Below are positions 53,297-60,602 of a stretch of 64,000 nt of DNA, in pieces. The DNA comes from Phenylobacterium sp. Lineage in GTDB: Bacteria; Pseudomonadota; Alphaproteobacteria; Caulobacterales; Caulobacteraceae. The translations under genes and the position numbers were made by a program. The stretch's first letter is position 1; every line of letters begins with the position of its first letter. The notes below the pieces were generated by a model. That model was given only the letters and a program-made list of their open reading frames with translations, was not told where the DNA came from and searched no databases. Location of the stretch: positions 248,001 to 312,000 of the forward strand of contig NZ_JAUSCJ010000029.1 in assembly GCF_030651185.1 (NCBI RefSeq). Reading direction: 5' to 3'.

Positions 53297-54547
53297 CTAT
53301 TTCCCGAGCGCGGCGTAGACCAGCTTCTGGAACACCGGCAGAGCCACCCGGCCGCCCATGCGCTGGCCGGTGGCGAGCTGGCTAGCGGCCTCGGGGCCGA
53401 GCGGCATGGAGTTCTGGATCAGGTAGAGCATGACCATGTCCTCGGCGGGGTCGGCCTGCCACCAGGTCCCGAAGGCGCCGGGCCAGCCGAAGGCGCCCGC
53501 CGAGCCCGCGCCCATCCAGGCCTGCTTCTCGGGATCGGTGATCACCGAGACGCCGAGGCCAAAGCCCTGGCCCATCCAGAACGGGATGCCCATGAAGGGG
53601 ATCTCGCGCTGGGCGTCGGTCAGGCGGTTGGTGGTCATCTCGGCGAAGGTCTCGGGCGAGATCAGCCGCACGCCGTTCAACTCGCCCTTGTTCAGCATCG
53701 CCCGCGCGAAGGTCAGGTAGTCGTCGGCCGTGGAGATCAGGCCGCCGCCGCCGCCGCAGAAGGCCGGGGCCTCGTCTTCGTGGATGAAGGAGACGTCCTG
53801 CAGCTTGTCGGTCTCCGGATCGACCCGATAGAGCTTGGCCATCCGGTCGCGCTTCTCCGGCGGGCACCAGAAGTCGGTGTCGTTCATGCCCAGGGGTTTG
53901 AAGATCCGCTCCATCAGGAACTCGCGGAAGCCCATGCCGGCGATGCGGCCCACCAGGAAGCCCAGGACGTCGGTGGCGTGGCTGTAGTGGAAGCGGTCGC
54001 CCGGCGGGAAGGACAGCGGCAGTTGCGCCAGCCGGTCCATCCAGATGTCCGGCGCGTGCGGATTGCCGATGGGCGAGCCGAGCGCCTTCTCATAGGCGTG
54101 CGCGATCGGCCCCACCGAGGTGAAGCCGTAGGCCAGGCCCGAGCGGTGGGTCATCAGGTCGTCGATGGTGATGTCGCGGGGCGCGTCATAGACCTGATCC
54201 AACGGTCCGGTGGGGTCCTTCAGCACCTTCATGCCGGCGAATTCGGGCGCCCACTTGGTGATGGGATCGTCGAGCTTCACCTTGCCCTCTTCCATCAGCA
54301 TCAGCAGGGCGACGGAGGTGATGGGCTTGGTCATCGAGGCGATGCGGAACAGGGTGTCGCGCGTCATCGGCTTGCCGGCGGCGATGTCGCGCATCCCGAT
54401 GGTGTTGACCTGGGCGACCTCGCCCCTGCGCCAGAGCAGGGTGACGAAGCCCGACAGATCGCCGGCGTCGACGACGCCCTGCAGGTTGGGCGCGATCTGC
54501 GCCAGGCCCTGCGTGTTGAAGCCGCCCAAAGACTGATCGCCGTCCAT
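53297..54547 (-). CDS. Serine hydrolase, beta-lactamase class C family
   Basis: 416 residues from the ATG at 54547. The nucleophile motif is FRIASMTKPITSVALLML (S-x-x-K, about Ser 72). The second motif reads RFHYSHATDVLG, with YSH in place of the usual YxN, and the third region GAFGWPGAFGTWW has no KTG. These are typical of family VIII esterases and other penicillin-recognising-type hydrolases rather than true beta-lactamases. No signal peptide is evident, so it is probably cytoplasmic. Convergent with the secreted-protein gene, 5 bases between stops. Confidence 0.85.
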   Translation of the reverse strand: MDGDQSLGGFNTQGLAQIAPNLQGVVDAGDLSGFVTLLWRRGEVAQVNTIGMRDIAAGKPMTRDTLFRIASMTKPITSVALLMLMEEGKVKLDDPITKWAPEFAGMKVLKDPTGPLDQVYDAPRDITIDDLMTHRSGLAYGFTSVGPIAHAYEKALGSPIGNPHAPDIWMDRLAQLPLSFPPGDRFHYSHATDVLGFLVGRIAGMGFREFLMERIFKPLGMNDTDFWCPPEKRDRMAKLYRVDPETDKLQDVSFIHEDEAPAFCGGGGGLISTADDYLTFARAMLNKGELNGVRLISPETFAEMTTNRLTDAQREIPFMGIPFWMGQGFGLGVSVITDPEKQAWMGAGSAGAFGWPGAFGTWWQADPAEDMVMLYLIQNSMPLGPEAASQLATGQRMGGRVALPVFQKLVYAALGK

Positions 54548-54711
54548 ATTCCTGCCCACCCTGCTGGCGCCGGGTCGAGACGCCCGCGCGGTTACCGGCT
54601 GATTGCGCCGGGTGACGCAGGCGCCGTCAAGCAAAAGGGCAGGCGGCCTTGCGTCCGGCCGGGGGCTCTGCGCGTAAAGGCCAGGACCCTGCAGCCGACC
54701 GGACGCCGTCC

Positions 54712-55572
54712 ATGACCCATCCCCTCCGGCTTGGCCTGACCGCGGCGACCGCGGCCCTGACCGCGGCCTGTTCGCCCCTGACCCTGTTCTCCACCTTCAC
54801 GCCCAAGGACCCCGCGACCCGGGCCGACGTGGGCCGGGCCTATGGTCCGCTGTTGCGTCAGAAGCTGGACGTCTATGCGCCGCGCAAGGCCAAGGCGCCC
54901 GCGCCGGTGGCGGTGTTCTTCTATGGCGGCTCCTGGGATTCCGGGCGTCGGCAGGACTATCGCTGGGCGGGCCAGGCCCTGGCGGCCCAGGGCTACCTGA
55001 CCCTGGTGCCCGACTACCGGATCTATCCGGAGGTCACCTATCCCGGCTTCCTGGAGGACGGGGCCCTGGCGGTGAAGTGGGCGGTAGACCATGCCGGGGC
55101 GCTGGGCGGTGATCCCCGCCGCATCGTGCTGATCGGCCATTCGGCGGGGGCCTACAACGCCGTGATGCTGGGCTTTGATCATCGCTACCTGAAGGCCCAG
55201 GGGGTCGATCCCCGCGACATCAAGGCGGTGGCGGGTCTCTCGGGCCCCTATGATTTCATCCCGCTGGACGGGCCGATCACGCGGCGGACCTTTGGTGGGG
55301 CGGGCGATCTGGCCGGCACCCAGCCGGGGCTCTATGCCAGCCGGACCAGTCCGGCCGCGTTCCTGGCCACCGGCGACGCCGACCGCACGGTCTATCCGCG
55401 CAACACCCGCAAGCTGGCCGCCGCCATCCGGGCGGCGGGCGGCAGGGTCGAGGAGAAGCACTATCCCGGGGTGGACCACGCCGGCAGCGTGCTGGCCTTG
55501 TCGCGGCCGTTCCGGGGCAAGGCGCCGATCCTGGCCGACATGAGCGCCTTCCTGGACGCCGCCGCCAAATAG
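54712..55572 (+). CDS. Alpha/beta hydrolase (carboxylesterase-like) lipoprotein
   Basis: 286 residues from the ATG at 54712. A lipoprotein signal (MTHPLRLGLTAATAALTAAC) precedes the fold. Oxyanion loop FFYGGSWDSGRRQDYRW, nucleophile elbow IGHSAGAYNAVML (about Ser 147), acid region FLATGDADRTVYPRNT and catalytic His in HYPGVDHAGSV. These are typical of carboxylesterase/lipase-type hydrolases. The enzyme should face the periplasm. A leader ORF and terminator follow 42 bases past its stop. Confidence 0.88.
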   Translation: MTHPLRLGLTAATAALTAACSPLTLFSTFTPKDPATRADVGRAYGPLLRQKLDVYAPRKAKAPAPVAVFFYGGSWDSGRRQDYRWAGQALAAQGYLTLVPDYRIYPEVTYPGFLEDGALAVKWAVDHAGALGGDPRRIVLIGHSAGAYNAVMLGFDHRYLKAQGVDPRDIKAVAGLSGPYDFIPLDGPITRRTFGGAGDLAGTQPGLYASRTSPAAFLATGDADRTVYPRNTRKLAAAIRAAGGRVEEKHYPGVDHAGSVLALSRPFRGKAPILADMSAFLDAAAK

Positions 55573-55613
55573 GCGCGGTTGACAGTTTCGCGCCGCGACG
55601 CCAAAGCGTGACC

Positions 55614-55694
55614 ATGGCTTTCGCGTCGACCCACACCCAGCAGCAGCAGCACCGTCCTGCGGCGGTGCGGGGGCGCGCGATCTGTTCGGGGTAG
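55614..55694 (+). CDS. 26-codon leader peptide with four tandem Gln codons
   Basis: An ATG at 55614 opens a 26-codon frame reading MAFASTHTQQQQHRPAAV and ending RAICSG. Four consecutive CAG codons (55638-55649), with His codons on both sides, resemble the amino-acid runs of attenuator leader peptides. A TTGACA sequence (55579-55584) lies upstream as a possible -35. Its stop codon sits in the loop of a CGGGG-TAGA-CCCCG hairpin. No strong ribosome site is visible, which weakens the call. Confidence 0.45.
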   Translation: MAFASTHTQQQQHRPAAVRGRAICSG

Positions 55695-55750
55695 ACCCCG
55701 TCCACATCGATTGAGCCACCAACCCCGCCCGGCCGGCGGGGTTTTTCTTT
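55687..55750 (+). terminator. Attenuator-like terminator before the unknown 148-residue gene
   Basis: aaccccgcc (55721-55729) and ggcggggtt (55735-55743) form a 9-bp stem with a 5-base loop, followed by ttttcttt. Upstream, cggggt (55687-55692) and accccg (55695-55700) can pair with each other or, alternatively, with the terminator arms (accccg 55722-55727, cggggt 55737-55742). This gives mutually exclusive folds typical of attenuators. Confidence 0.65.
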
Positions 55751-55784
55751 GCCGTCCGGGCTTCCCCTGAAGGAGACCCAAGAC

Positions 55785-56231
55785 ATGACCCGTTTCTATG
55801 CCGGCGACGCCGCCGTGGCCCTGATCGCCCACGGTATGATCGACAAGACCCTGCCCAAGGCCGAGTGGACCCATGCCGCCCACTTCGCCACGGCCCTGTG
55901 GCTGCTGCGCGACCGGCCCCTGGCCACGGTGGTGGCCGACATGCCGGGTCTGATCCGCGCCTACAACCTGGCGGCCGGCGGGGCCAATACCGACACCGAG
56001 GGCTATCACCACACCATCACGCTCGCCTCGCTCGGCGCGGCGGCCGAGGTCCTGGGGCGGTATGGCGCCGACCATCCGCTGCACGCGATCGTCGATGACC
56101 TGATGGACTCGTCGCTGGGCCGTCCAGGCTGGCTGCTGGACTACTGGAGTAAGGGGCGGCTGTTCTCGGTCGAGGCGCGCCGGGGCTGGGTGGAGCCGGA
56201 CCTGCAGGCCTTGCCGTACGCGGTCGGTTGA
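55785..56231 (+). CDS. Conserved protein of unknown function, behind an attenuator-like leader
   Basis: 148 residues from an ATG at 55785 after AAGGAG. Visible motifs are AEWTHAAHFATALWLLRDRP, GLIRAYNLAAGGANTDTEGY and HHTITLASLGAAAEVL. The WTHxxH and GYHxT patterns recur in a family I recall only as hypothetical proteins. They include several His residues that may bind metal. There is no signal or membrane helix. It lies right behind a terminator and a Gln-rich leader frame, so its expression may depend on read-through. Confidence 0.75.
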   Translation: MTRFYAGDAAVALIAHGMIDKTLPKAEWTHAAHFATALWLLRDRPLATVVADMPGLIRAYNLAAGGANTDTEGYHHTITLASLGAAAEVLGRYGADHPLHAIVDDLMDSSLGRPGWLLDYWSKGRLFSVEARRGWVEPDLQALPYAVG

Positions 56232-56263
56232 TGCCGGCCGGGGATTGCCCCACGGTCGGGGTC

Positions 56264-56824
56264 ATGTCGGGCGCGGTTCAGATCGTCATCCTCAACGGCG
56301 TGGGCAGCGTGGGCAAGAGCTCCACGGCCCGGGCGTTGCAACAGATCTGCGCCCGGCCGTTCCTGCACGTGGCCATGGACGCCTTCCTCGACATGCTGCC
56401 GGAGGCGATGTTCGGCCATGCCGACGGGATGATCTTCGAAACGCTGGAGGACGACGGCAAGCCCTCGGTGGCGATCCGCATCGGCCCGGTGATGGACACC
56501 GCCATGCGGGGCATGCGCCGGGCCATCGCGGCGATGGCCGCGCAGGGCGCCAGCCTGATCGTCGACGACGTGATCCTCGACCCCGCCGACGAGGCTGACT
56601 ACCGCGCCCTGCTGTCGGGGTTCGAGACGCGCTTCGTGGGCCTGCTTGCGCCGCTGGAGGTTCTCGAGGCGCGAGAGCTGGCGCGGGGCGACCGGACGAT
56701 CGGCCTGGCGCGCTGGCAGTACGGCCGGGTTCATGCGGGCCGGGTCTACGACCTGGAGCTCGACACGGCGGCGACGACGCCGGAGCGGAACGCGGTGATG
56801 ATCCGCGACGCGTTCGGGCTTTGA
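56264..56824 (+). CDS. Chloramphenicol-phosphotransferase-like P-loop protein
   Basis: 186 residues from an ATG at 56264. Walker A is in VILNGVGSVGKSSTARALQQ (residues 7-20), with LHVAMDAFLDMLP after it, and LIVDDVILDPADEADYRALL follows. The layout matches the CPT-like kinase family, whose founder phosphorylates chloramphenicol in the antibiotic's producer. Most members have other unknown substrates, so resistance cannot be claimed. Start 32 bases after the previous gene. Confidence 0.85.
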   Translation: MSGAVQIVILNGVGSVGKSSTARALQQICARPFLHVAMDAFLDMLPEAMFGHADGMIFETLEDDGKPSVAIRIGPVMDTAMRGMRRAIAAMAAQGASLIVDDVILDPADEADYRALLSGFETRFVGLLAPLEVLEARELARGDRTIGLARWQYGRVHAGRVYDLELDTAATTPERNAVMIRDAFGL

Positions 56825-56834
56825 ACATATCGGT

Positions 56835-56887
56835 CCTTCTCCCCTTGCGGGAGAAGGTGGCCGGTCGGAGACCGGTCGGATGAGGGG
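56835..56887 (+). repeat. CCTTCTCCC/GGATGAGGGG repeat, copy 3
   Basis: Begins CCTTCTCCCCTTGCGGGAGA, has a middle hairpin of GGCCGGTCGGAGACCGGTC type, and ends GGATGAGGGG. It is 11 bases past the CPT-like gene stop and pairs with the inverted copy 4, with another repeat type between them. Confidence 0.8.
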
Positions 56888-56969
56888 TCGCTCTTCGCCC
56901 TCAGGACCAGAACTGCCGTCCTCCCGGGCGACCCGCAGGGGAGACCCGGGGCCCATTGGGATTGACTGC

Positions 56970-57014
56970 GGCCCCTGGGTCCCGGCTCTCCGCTTCGCTG
57001 CGGCCGGGATGACG
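56970..57014 (-). repeat. CGTCATCCCGG repeat, second copy
   Basis: These 45 bases equal the reverse complement of 8374-8418 except at two positions. The copy lies inside the pair of CCTTCTCCC-type repeats, so the stretch 56835-57094 is a composite of two repeat families. Confidence 0.8.
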
Positions 57015-57041
57015 TTGGAGGTTTGTCGATAGGTCTATCGA

Positions 57042-57094
57042 CCCCTCATCCGACCCTGCTCCGCAGGGCCACCTTCTCCCGCAAGGGGAGAAGG
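57042..57094 (-). repeat. CCTTCTCCC/GGATGAGGGG repeat, copy 4
   Basis: Inverted copy, starting CCCCTCATCCGACCCTGCTC and ending with GCAAGGGGAGAAGG, 5 bases before the sulfotransferase stop. Its middle part matches copy 1 closely. Confidence 0.8.
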
Positions 57095-57099
57095 ACACG

Positions 57100-57648
57100 C
57101 TAGGTGGCCGCCAGGCCAGCGTTCAGCCTCGGGAACGCCGCCTCCGGGACGGGCACGCCCAGGAAGGGGCAGAGCTTGTCCCAGCCGTCGCCGGCGGTGA
57201 TGTCCATCTCCAGCAGGTCGTTCGGGCGGCCGGCGAAATAGCGGCGGACATCGGCATGGTGGCGGTGGAAGGACGCCGTCAGGATCGCGGCGTCGTAGCC
57301 CACCGTCTCGTAGATGGCCATGCGTCGGGCGATGCGGTCGTGCTGGCCGGTGATGGGGCGTGGGTCGGCGGTGTGGGCATGGAGCATCGAGGCCAGCCAG
57401 GCCTCGAGCGGTCGGGTCATCAGCACGAACTTCGAGCCGGGGAAGATGTAGTCCAGGTACTTGTAGTGCAGGACGACGCCGTTCTCGCTGCCGCCCCGCA
57501 GGGTGCGCAACTGCTCGAATCTGGGGCTCTGGGCGACCGGGTCATAGCCCAGCAGGGTCAGGGCCTCGCAGAACGAGGTGTTTCCCGCCCGGACCAGGCC
57601 GACGCCCCAGCAGCGGGGCGGAAGGCCGTCGTCCCTCCTCACGGACAC
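57100..57648 (-). CDS. Sulfotransferase-like protein
   Basis: 182 residues. The start CWGVGLVRAGNTSFCEALTL corresponds to the PAPS-binding P-loop (usual G-L-x-R-T-G-T-x-S), with RAGNTS here, and FVLMTRPLEAWLASML matches the 3'-phosphosulfate loop. It is shorter than most family members (about 220-300 residues), with little after residue 150, so the acceptor site may be incomplete. Its ATG overlaps the M23 peptidase stop by 10 bases; the genes are one unit. Confidence 0.75.
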   Translation of the reverse strand: MSVRRDDGLPPRCWGVGLVRAGNTSFCEALTLLGYDPVAQSPRFEQLRTLRGGSENGVVLHYKYLDYIFPGSKFVLMTRPLEAWLASMLHAHTADPRPITGQHDRIARRMAIYETVGYDAAILTASFHRHHADVRRYFAGRPNDLLEMDITAGDGWDKLCPFLGVPVPEAAFPRLNAGLAAT

Positions 57649-58553
57649 CCCTGTCCCGCGCGCTTGCGGTCGTAGGCGGCCACCAGGCTCTGATAGGGCG
57701 GCAGGAAGGTGTGCAGCTTCACCGGCTTGCCGTCCGTCGAGGTCCCGGCGACGCCGGAGCGGATCTCGAAGTGCATGTGGATGGTGGTGGGGGTGCCGCC
57801 GAAGTCGTTGGAGGCCTTGCCGAGGTTTTCGCCGGCCTTGACCGAGGCGCCTTCCTTCACCTCCAGCTGGTTCATCCGCATGTGCAGGTAGCGGTAGACC
57901 CGGTGGGGCGGCGCGGACGCCGTCAGGGTGACCGTATAGGTCCCCATGTCGGTGATGATCCCGTCCTCGGCGGCCACCACCCAGTGTTTGTCCTTCTTGC
58001 AGGTGGCCGGGCGGATGTCCTGGCCCTGGTGGCCCTTGCCGTTGGCGCAGAGGGGGCTGGCGTGGCCGCGGCTTTCACAGAAGTTGTCGCGCCAGGGCAG
58101 GCTGTAGTTGCTGGCGTCGCACTGGCTGGGCTTGTCCTTGGGGCCCATGCCGCCGCCGGCCCCATAGACCTGGGAATTGGCGAAGGCGTCCTCGGCGAAG
58201 GGGAAGCAGAGTTGCGGCGACCAGGTGGTGCGGTCGAGGTAGCCGGAGCCGGACTTCGGCAGCAGCTCGCCGGCCGGGAAGTGGCCGAAGGTCCCGGCGG
58301 CGGGGACGTCGGGGGTGTTGACAGGATCGACGGGGCCTTGCGCCTCAGCCTCGTCGGGAAGCTGTTCGAGGCCGCCGTCGCCGACCGGTTCGTCGGGCTC
58401 GGCCCCAGGGCCGACCGGAGCGCCGGGCAGGATATCGCCCGCCGTGGTGGGGCTGGGACCCGTCGCCGCGCTTCCGAACCAGCCGGAATTGTAGCCCACC
58501 AGGGCCAGGACTACGAGCAGGATGAGGATCAGGAAGATCAGCGGCGCGCGCAT
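57639..58553 (-). CDS. M23-family metallopeptidase
   Basis: 304 residues. One N-terminal membrane helix (LIFLILILLVVLALVGY) anchors it, followed by a proline/glutamate-rich linker. The peptidase domain has GHQGQDIRP (HxxxD) and TTIHMHFEIRSG (HxH), the zinc ligands of M23 endopeptidases, with LHMRMNQLEVKEGASVKAGE between. It probably cuts peptidoglycan cross-links in the periplasm. Several cysteines (LCFPF, QCDAS, FCESR, LCANG, TCKKD) may form disulfides. Its stop overlaps the sulfotransferase start. Confidence 0.9.
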   Translation of the reverse strand: MRAPLIFLILILLVVLALVGYNSGWFGSAATGPSPTTAGDILPGAPVGPGAEPDEPVGDGGLEQLPDEAEAQGPVDPVNTPDVPAAGTFGHFPAGELLPKSGSGYLDRTTWSPQLCFPFAEDAFANSQVYGAGGGMGPKDKPSQCDASNYSLPWRDNFCESRGHASPLCANGKGHQGQDIRPATCKKDKHWVVAAEDGIITDMGTYTVTLTASAPPHRVYRYLHMRMNQLEVKEGASVKAGENLGKASNDFGGTPTTIHMHFEIRSGVAGTSTDGKPVKLHTFLPPYQSLVAAYDRKRAGQGCP

Positions 58554-58556
58554 CTC

Positions 58557-59219
58557 TTAAGCCCCCAGCCCGGCGGCCTGGCGGGCGGCCTTGCCCATCA
58601 CCACGACCGTGCTCTTGGCCACCAGGGACCGGACATAGGTGTCTGTCCGGCAGCGGGGGTCCGACGGCGCGTCGCAGCGCAGTTCGGCGGTGTAGAGCAC
58701 GCCGTAGCGCACGAAGCTGGCCAGTTGGCCGTCCACCGTGCGCTGGATCACGAGTTGCTCGGGCCCGATGTTGAGCAGGGTCAGCCTGGAGGTCGCGGGC
58801 AGGGGGGTGGTCTCGGCGGCGCCGGTCAGCGACACCCGCGCGCCGGTCAGGTTGGCGGTGATCGAGTAGTAGTCGCCGAAGGAATAGATCCGCGCGCCGC
58901 CCATCAGGTCGGGGTCGGCGGGCAGCAGGATCGGCAGCCGGGTCTTGTCGACGGCGGCCGGGTCCAGGCGACGGCCCACCGGCGAATTGCCGCCGCCGCT
59001 CTGGCGCAGGCCGCCGACCGCGCCGGCCCAGTCGATGCCGCCCGGACCGCCCGGAAGCGGCGGGCGGGTGATGGGACCAACCGTGGGGCGGACCACGGCC
59101 GGGCGGGCGGCGCCAGGCCGTGTGGACGGCGTGGGGGTCGGCGCCACCTGGGCGCTGGCGGCGACGGCGGCAAGGGTCGCCCCGGCCACGATCAGGCCTC
59201 GGATCTTCGGATTTCGCAT
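58557..59219 (-). CDS. Secreted proline-rich hypothetical protein
   Basis: 220 residues with a signal peptide (MRNPKIRGLIVAGATLAAVA, cut about ASAQ), then a proline- and arginine-rich linker of about 40 residues and a beta-rich C-terminal part (RLTLLNIGPEQLVIQRTVDG). It ends 3 bases before the M23 peptidase gene, so the two are probably co-transcribed. No family recognised. Confidence 0.7.
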   Translation of the reverse strand: MRNPKIRGLIVAGATLAAVAASAQVAPTPTPSTRPGAARPAVVRPTVGPITRPPLPGGPGGIDWAGAVGGLRQSGGGNSPVGRRLDPAAVDKTRLPILLPADPDLMGGARIYSFGDYYSITANLTGARVSLTGAAETTPLPATSRLTLLNIGPEQLVIQRTVDGQLASFVRYGVLYTAELRCDAPSDPRCRTDTYVRSLVAKSTVVVMGKAARQAAGLGA

Positions 59220-59403
59220 TGGCCCCCCGCCATCACGTCAATGTCAAAGTCTCGCGCAATTCCGCGGCGCTGTTAACCCGGGGTTGCATCCCCAATCTGG
59301 TTTTCCCGCCAAAACGGGCAAAAGGCCGGCGAATTCACCCGCTGATTGAGGCCGGGAGGGCGACTTTGGTTGACGCCGGGTCATCCTTGTTGCGTTGCGG
59401 CAA

Positions 59404-59431
59404 TTGAACCGGCGCCACTTGCTGGCTATAT
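59404..59431 (+). promoter_or_regulatory. Possible sigma-70 promoter before panD
   Basis: TTGAAC (59404-59409), 16 bases, then CTATAT (59426-59431) resembles a housekeeping promoter. It lies 60-85 bases before the panD start. Only a sequence match. Confidence 0.4.
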
Positions 59432-59489
59432 GCACGTCCCTGTCGCGGGGCAGAGCTACAGCCCGCGCCCATGTGCTTAAGGACTGCCC

Positions 59490-59846
59490 ATGCTGGTGAC
59501 CCTGATGAAGGCCAAGCTGCACCGCGCGACGGTGACCCAGGCCGACATGGACTATGAAGGCTCCATCGCCATCGACCGCGAGCTGCTGGACGCCTCTGGA
59601 ATCCTGCCGCACGAGCAGGTGGATGTGCTGAACATCACCACCGGCGCCCGCTTCACCACCTATGCCATCGAGGCGCCGCGCGGCTCCAAGGTGATCGGGG
59701 TCAATGGCGCCGCCGCCCGCCTGGTGCAGAAGGGCGACAAGGTCATCATCGTGACCTACGGCCTGCTGCCGGCCGAGGAGGCCCGCAACTATTCGCCCAC
59801 CGTCGTGCTGCTGGACGACGCCAACGAGATGAAGAAGGCCGCGTGA
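59490..59846 (+). CDS. panD: Aspartate 1-decarboxylase
   Basis: 118 residues. The proenzyme cleaves itself between Gly24 and Ser25 to form the pyruvoyl group; the site is [17 protein letters not shown]. Other markers are [16 protein letters not shown] (here [19 protein letters not shown]) and [20 protein letters not shown]. It makes beta-alanine for pantothenate and coenzyme A. Its TGA overlaps the next start (GTGATG), so the lipoprotein gene behind it is coupled. Confidence 0.96.
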   Translation: MLVTLMKAKLHRATVTQADMDYEGSIAIDRELLDASGILPHEQVDVLNITTGARFTTYAIEAPRGSKVIGVNGAAARLVQKGDKVIIVTYGLLPAEEARNYSPTVVLLDDANEMKKAA

Positions 59847-60307
59847 TGCGGCGGGCCCTCACCACGGCGGCCCTGGCGCTCAGCCTGGCAGGCTGTTCGC
59901 CGGCGGTGCTGAAGGGCGTGGACATCAACGCCCTGGACGCGGCGATCAACGCCACGGTGGGCGATCCCGGCACCTGCGTGCTGATCGGCGAGACCGGTTC
60001 TGGCGAGACGGTTCACCGCTTTGGCTCCAACGTCACCTGCGGCCGCGCCCTGCCGGCCTGCAGCGGCGCGACCCGGACCCTGGAAGACCTGCTGAAGGTG
60101 ACCGCCAAGAGTCGGCAGCCGGTGAACATCAGCTGTCCCAGTTCGCCGGACGGCGGCCGCACCGTGGCCTGGGCCGCCGGTCCCATCGAGACCCATGATG
60201 AGCTGGTCTACGCCGCGGCCATGGAAGGCCCCAACACCCCGCCCGGCGTGGTGATCGCCGACAAGCTGACCAACGCCTTCGAGAAGGTCGGCCTGATCAG
60301 GCGATAG
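59846..60307 (+). CDS. Small lipoprotein after panD
   Basis: 153 residues starting at the ATG directly after the panD stop. The signal (RRALTTAALALSLAGC) has a proper lipobox. The mature part has several cysteines (TCVLIG, TCGRAL, ACSGAT, SCPSSP) and no recognised domain. Coupling to panD suggests co-expression, with no proof of a shared role. Confidence 0.75.
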   Translation: MRRALTTAALALSLAGCSPAVLKGVDINALDAAINATVGDPGTCVLIGETGSGETVHRFGSNVTCGRALPACSGATRTLEDLLKVTAKSRQPVNISCPSSPDGGRTVAWAAGPIETHDELVYAAAMEGPNTPPGVVIADKLTNAFEKVGLIRR

Positions 60308-60326
60308 GGGGTGACCCCCCAATATT

Positions 60327-60457
60327 GATCGTCATAGCCGGGCTTGTCCCGGCCACCCATGATCACCGTGCATCAGCAACAGTCAGCGAAGTTCGCCGCG
60401 CGTCCTGCGGCGAGGCGGAGATCATGGGTCCCCGGGACAAGCCCGGGGATGACGATC
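60327..60457. repeat. Long inverted repeat, CGTCATCCCGG family relative
   Basis: Arms of about 37 bases start gatcgtcatagccgggcttg and end caagcccggggatgacgatc, with a 57-base centre. It is a longer, diverged version of the repeat at 8374-8470. Confidence 0.7.
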
Positions 60458-60467
60458 TTTTGGACTA

Positions 60468-60602
60468 GAGCCTGATCCGTTGAGGAGGAACCGCTTGGCG
60501 GTTCCACCGATGCGGTGAATCAGGCTCCAGATATATGCGAGAGCATGATTCACGCTTCAGCCGGGACCGCGACGCGGTTCCGTCTAAAACGATCATGCTC
60601 TA
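60468..60602. repeat. Two-module palindromic element next to the SIMPL gene
   Basis: Module 1 (60468-60527) has arms gagcctgat / atcaggctc with inner ggaaccgc / gcggttcc. Module 2 (60541-60600) has arms gagcatgat / atcatgctc. The next bases TAG (on the reverse strand: TAGAGC) are the stop of the SIMPL gene, as module 2 at 5460-5500 gives the stop of its neighbour. Confidence 0.75.

Noticed and set aside
53297..54547. True class C beta-lactamase
   Set aside because: The YxN and KTG motifs are altered and no signal peptide is visible; an esterase-type hydrolase is more likely.
56264..56824. Chloramphenicol resistance gene
   Set aside because: Only the kinase fold is supported; most CPT-like proteins have other or unknown substrates.
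56835..57094. CRISPR array
   Set aside because: The repeats are inverted, of unequal type and lack regular spacers; no cas gene is near.
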